Below are positions 60,285 through 64,000 of a stretch of 64,000 nt of DNA, in pieces. The stretch comes from Longimicrobium sp. (GTDB taxonomy: Bacteria; Gemmatimonadota; Gemmatimonadetes; Longimicrobiales; Longimicrobiaceae): positions 1 to 64,000 of the forward strand of contig DASUYB010000088.1 in the NCBI GenBank assembly GCA_036377595.1, given 5' to 3'. Each line of letters begins with the position of its first letter. The first letter of the stretch is position 1. Below the pieces are notes generated by a model, which was not told the DNA's origin, made no database searches, and saw nothing but the letters and a program-made list of their open reading frames with translations. The position numbers and the translations under genes are program-made.

Positions 60285-61925
60285 ATGCCGCCGCACGCGC
60301 ATAGGCATCTCGGCGTCAGCGTGCTTGCCGCCGTGTGCCTGCTCGTGTCGTGCGTCGCCCCCGCCTCCGCTCCGCTCGCGCTGACCGCTTCCCCGTCCGC
60401 CGAGGGAGTACGCGCCGCCGTTCGATCCGCCGTGGGCTACGAGCGCCTGCGCTCGCTCGGCAACGGGTTCGAGATCGTGGAGACGGATTCCGCGGACCGC
60501 GACACCGTCGTCTACCGCTTCGGACTGGAAGGCGAGTTGATGCGGCTGCAGGGCGGCGCACCGTCAGCCGATCTCGGGTTCGACGGCCGCTTCGCCTGGC
60601 AGGTGACCGCGCGCAGCCAGGGCGTGGCCGACCCGCTGTCGCAGCGCAACCGCGAGAAGCTGCTGACGCCGTTGTGGGTGCGCGGTGATTGGTGGCTGGA
60701 CGAGCGGGCGCCGTTCGACTTCGCGACGGTGGATTCGCTCTCCGACGCCTCGCGGGTCGCGCTGTCGCTGAGGGCGCCCGGCGGCCTGGTGGGGAGCACC
60801 CTCTTCGTCGACCGCGCGACCTCACTGCCGGCGGAACTGGTGGTGGAGTACGAGCGCGGGCCCAACCGCATCGTCTACGGCGACTGGCGATCGGTGCTCG
60901 GGTTCCGCGTGCCTTTCCGCGTGATGGCGACGTACGCCGGCAGCACGTCCAGCCGCCGCGTCGTGGCCGTGCGCCCGCTGGCGGAGCCGGCGCGGACGGC
61001 GTTCGCGGTGCCGCCGCTGCCGCCCGGTATCACCTTCGACGACGCGCAGCCCGCCGCGCTGCGGGTGGCGCGCGCGGCGCCGTACGCGGACGGCACGCCG
61101 GGACACGTGTTCGTGCGGCCGCGGGTGGACGGCCGCGAGGTGGGGTGGTGGAACTTCGACAGCGGGGCCGAGGGAATGACGATCGACGCCGCCCTGGCGG
61201 ACTCGCTCGGGCTGCCGGTGGTCGGGCGCACCGCCGTCACCGGCGCCGACGGCCGCCGGCGCGAGGCCACCATCCGCCGCGCGCGCACCTTCACGCTCGG
61301 CCGGCTGACCTACCGCGATCCCCTGCTGCTGGCCGAGGACCTGTCCGCGACCACGGCGCCGCCGGGGACGAAGCGTGGCGGCGTGGTCGGCTATCCCGTC
61401 TTCCGCCGCGGCGTGGTGGAGTTCGCCGCCGGCGGCGACTCGGTGGCGCTGTACAACCCGGCGACGTACTCGCTCCTGGATAGAGGGCGCTGGGCGGCGC
61501 TGTCGTTCATCGACCTGACGCCGGCGGCGTGCGCGGGGCTGGAGGGCGGCCGGCGCGGGCTCTTCCAGCTCGACACCGGCGCCGGTGGCACGGTCAGCTT
61601 CTACGCCGCGTTCGTGGCGAGGGAGAACCTGCTCGCCGGGCGCGACACGCAGACGGTCACCAGCACGGGCACGGGCGGGACGTTCCGCACCACCGAGGGC
61701 CACCTGGAGTGGTTCGAGTTGGCCGGACGTCGCTGGGAGCGGCCTCTCGTCGAGTTCCGCACCGGCGGGTTCAGCCGCGAGGGTGGGGCGGGGGTGATCG
61801 GGAGAGAATTCCTGCGGGCGTTCACCGTCGTCTTCGACTACCCGCACCTCCGCCTGGCGCTGCTGCCGGCGGATGGAACGGCCGCCGGCGAAGACGTGGT
61901 GCGGTCGCTGGAGCGGTGCCGTTGA
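60285..61925 (+). CDS. Aspartyl-protease-like lipoprotein
   Basis: 546 residues from the ATG at 60285. The signal ends in a lipobox-like L-L-V-S-C near residue 22. Residues ~30-270 form a beta-rich region resembling outer-membrane-associated DUF proteins (Y-x-F-x-L-x-G-E-L). Residues ~280-540 carry two retropepsin-like lobes: F-D-S-G-A-E-G near 307 and L-D-T-G-A-G-G near 430, each followed by a hydrophobic flap, and a final G-V-I-G-R-E-F-L-R-A-F strand. Two D-(S/T)-G motifs fit a bilobal aspartic protease. The target is unknown. No RBS of note is seen. Confidence 0.75.
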   Translation: MPPHAHRHLGVSVLAAVCLLVSCVAPASAPLALTASPSAEGVRAAVRSAVGYERLRSLGNGFEIVETDSADRDTVVYRFGLEGELMRLQGGAPSADLGFDGRFAWQVTARSQGVADPLSQRNREKLLTPLWVRGDWWLDERAPFDFATVDSLSDASRVALSLRAPGGLVGSTLFVDRATSLPAELVVEYERGPNRIVYGDWRSVLGFRVPFRVMATYAGSTSSRRVVAVRPLAEPARTAFAVPPLPPGITFDDAQPAALRVARAAPYADGTPGHVFVRPRVDGREVGWWNFDSGAEGMTIDAALADSLGLPVVGRTAVTGADGRRREATIRRARTFTLGRLTYRDPLLLAEDLSATTAPPGTKRGGVVGYPVFRRGVVEFAAGGDSVALYNPATYSLLDRGRWAALSFIDLTPAACAGLEGGRRGLFQLDTGAGGTVSFYAAFVARENLLAGRDTQTVTSTGTGGTFRTTEGHLEWFELAGRRWERPLVEFRTGGFSREGGAGVIGREFLRAFTVVFDYPHLRLALLPADGTAAGEDVVRSLERCR

Positions 61926-62012
61926 GGCCGCGGTGTCCGGGTCCGCGTCCGAGACGACTCTCGCACGGCCACGGCGTCGCTCAGCGGCGAGCGGCGCTCG
62001 CGGTGGCCGGGC

Positions 62013-62141
62013 TCACGGCGCAGGGACCGTGTAGCCCGTCACCACCGCCTTCATCACCCCCCGCGCGCGGTTCGACACCAGGCTTCCCGGTTGTCGTAGA
62101 TGCGGCTTCAACCGCTTGGCCCGGCCGACGTAGACGCGCTC
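62013..62141 (-). pseudogene. Fragment resembling a GIY-YIG-type protein
   Basis: The minus strand reads E-R-V-Y-V-G-R-A-K-R-L-K-P-H-L-R, then S-N-R-A-R-G-V-M-K-A-V-V-T-G-Y-T and a stop. The V-Y-V-G-R-A-x-R-L-x-x-x-L-R core recalls GIY-YIG/URI nucleases (Y-V-G-x-T/S-x-x-L). Only ~40 residues remain and no start is visible. The family call is tentative. Confidence 0.35.
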
Positions 62142-62155
62142 GGCGCCGGGCGGAT

Positions 62156-62290
62156 TTCTGCGATAAACACTCCATCTTCATTGATGATGCGGCGGTGACA
62201 ATCTGGAAATGCACATTCATTCCCGGATTTGAGGTACAATTCCCGTAGCGTGTCATTGGTTGGAGTCAATCGCTTAGGTGTTTCACTCAT
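62156..62290 (-). pseudogene. N-terminal fragment of an HNH-like protein
   Basis: The ATG at 62290 begins a protein with L-R-E-L-Y-L-K-S-G-N-E-C-A-F-P-D-C and I-I-N-E-D-G-V-F-I-A-E-I, closely matching the start of HNH-type nuclease proteins (L-x-x-x-S-G-N-x-C-A-F-P-G-C). The similarity stops abruptly after ~45 residues, where it joins the fragment at 62013-62141. The AT-rich composition differs from its surroundings. It is a truncated insertion relic beside the glmS 3' end. Confidence 0.6.
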
Positions 62291-62319
62291 CTGATAATCG
62301 ATCGTGGAAACTGGTGCAC

Positions 62320-62353
62320 CTCAGCCCCACGGCAGATTTGCCATGGGGCTGAG
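62320..62353 (-). terminator. Hairpin downstream of glmS
   Basis: A 14-base stem CTCAGCCCCACGGC and GCCATGGGGCTGAG (one mismatch), extended by GGTGCACC and GGTGCAACC on either side. It lies 50 bases after the glmS stop. No T-run follows. Confidence 0.5.
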
Positions 62354-62402
62354 TTGGTGCAACCGTTACACGTGACGCGGGCAGCAGCCCCCGGTTGAAG
62401 TT

Positions 62403-64000
<1,598 letters not shown>

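Overview
The window is about 64 kb of very GC-rich bacterial chromosome. A PadR regulator next to an ADOP-type (acidobacterial duplicated orphan permease) permease, many lipoproteins, DUF5335 and BON stress genes, multi-PAS kinases and dispersed CTCACGC(A/G)GAG hairpins together suggest Gemmatimonadota, probably the Longimicrobium group. That placement is inference; no rRNA or other phylogenetic marker is present apart from the partial glmS.

Positions 1-12400 hold a stress and redox neighbourhood. It has a di-haem cytochrome c peroxidase lipoprotein, a triple-BON protein, DUF5335, two DsbA-like thiol oxidoreductases, an HdeD-like membrane protein, a thioredoxin-reductase-like flavoprotein without its redox cysteines, a peroxiredoxin, an ABM-family protein, a MEDS-domain sensor and a GAF/histidine kinase. 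Positions 12400-28200 hold three more histidine kinases, a LuxR-type response regulator, a class III aminotransferase, a TetR regulator, a PhoU-like DUF47 protein and several small genes. Among these lie decayed kinase, receiver and regulator fragments and three copies of one long inverted-repeat element.

Positions 28400-54000 are an accessory island with every gene on the minus strand. In transcription order it has a frameshifted DruA-like (DUF4338) gene and a branched-chain-amino-acid-type ABC importer (livH, livM, livG, livF, livK; each junction a 4-base overlap). Next comes a 1544-residue protein with an N-terminal methyltransferase and a divergent histidine-kinase core; livK overlaps it by 4 bases. 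A hypothetical protein, a degenerate receiver, a PLP-dependent decarboxylase fused to a C-terminal receiver, and a 700-residue protein with two receiver-like domains complete this set. A strong terminator and a decayed group II intron separate it from a second set: a vWA-like lipoprotein, a four-helix membrane protein, a hypothetical protein, an AAA ATPase and a DegT/StrS-type aminotransferase. The first set looks like an amino-acid-responsive phosphorelay whose apparent output includes amino-acid decarboxylation. I do not recognise it as a described system, and it is the main candidate for something new.

The right part (54100-64000) begins with a duplicate of the last ~157 bases of glmS and ends with glmS itself, running off the window edge. 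Between the two copies lie a secreted cupin, a divergently transcribed amidohydrolase sharing a palindromic control region, a PadR/ADOP pair, an aspartyl-protease-like lipoprotein, repeats, and HNH-like and GIY-YIG-like scars. The glmS 3' end is a known insertion hotspot, so this side of glmS has probably collected several insertions.
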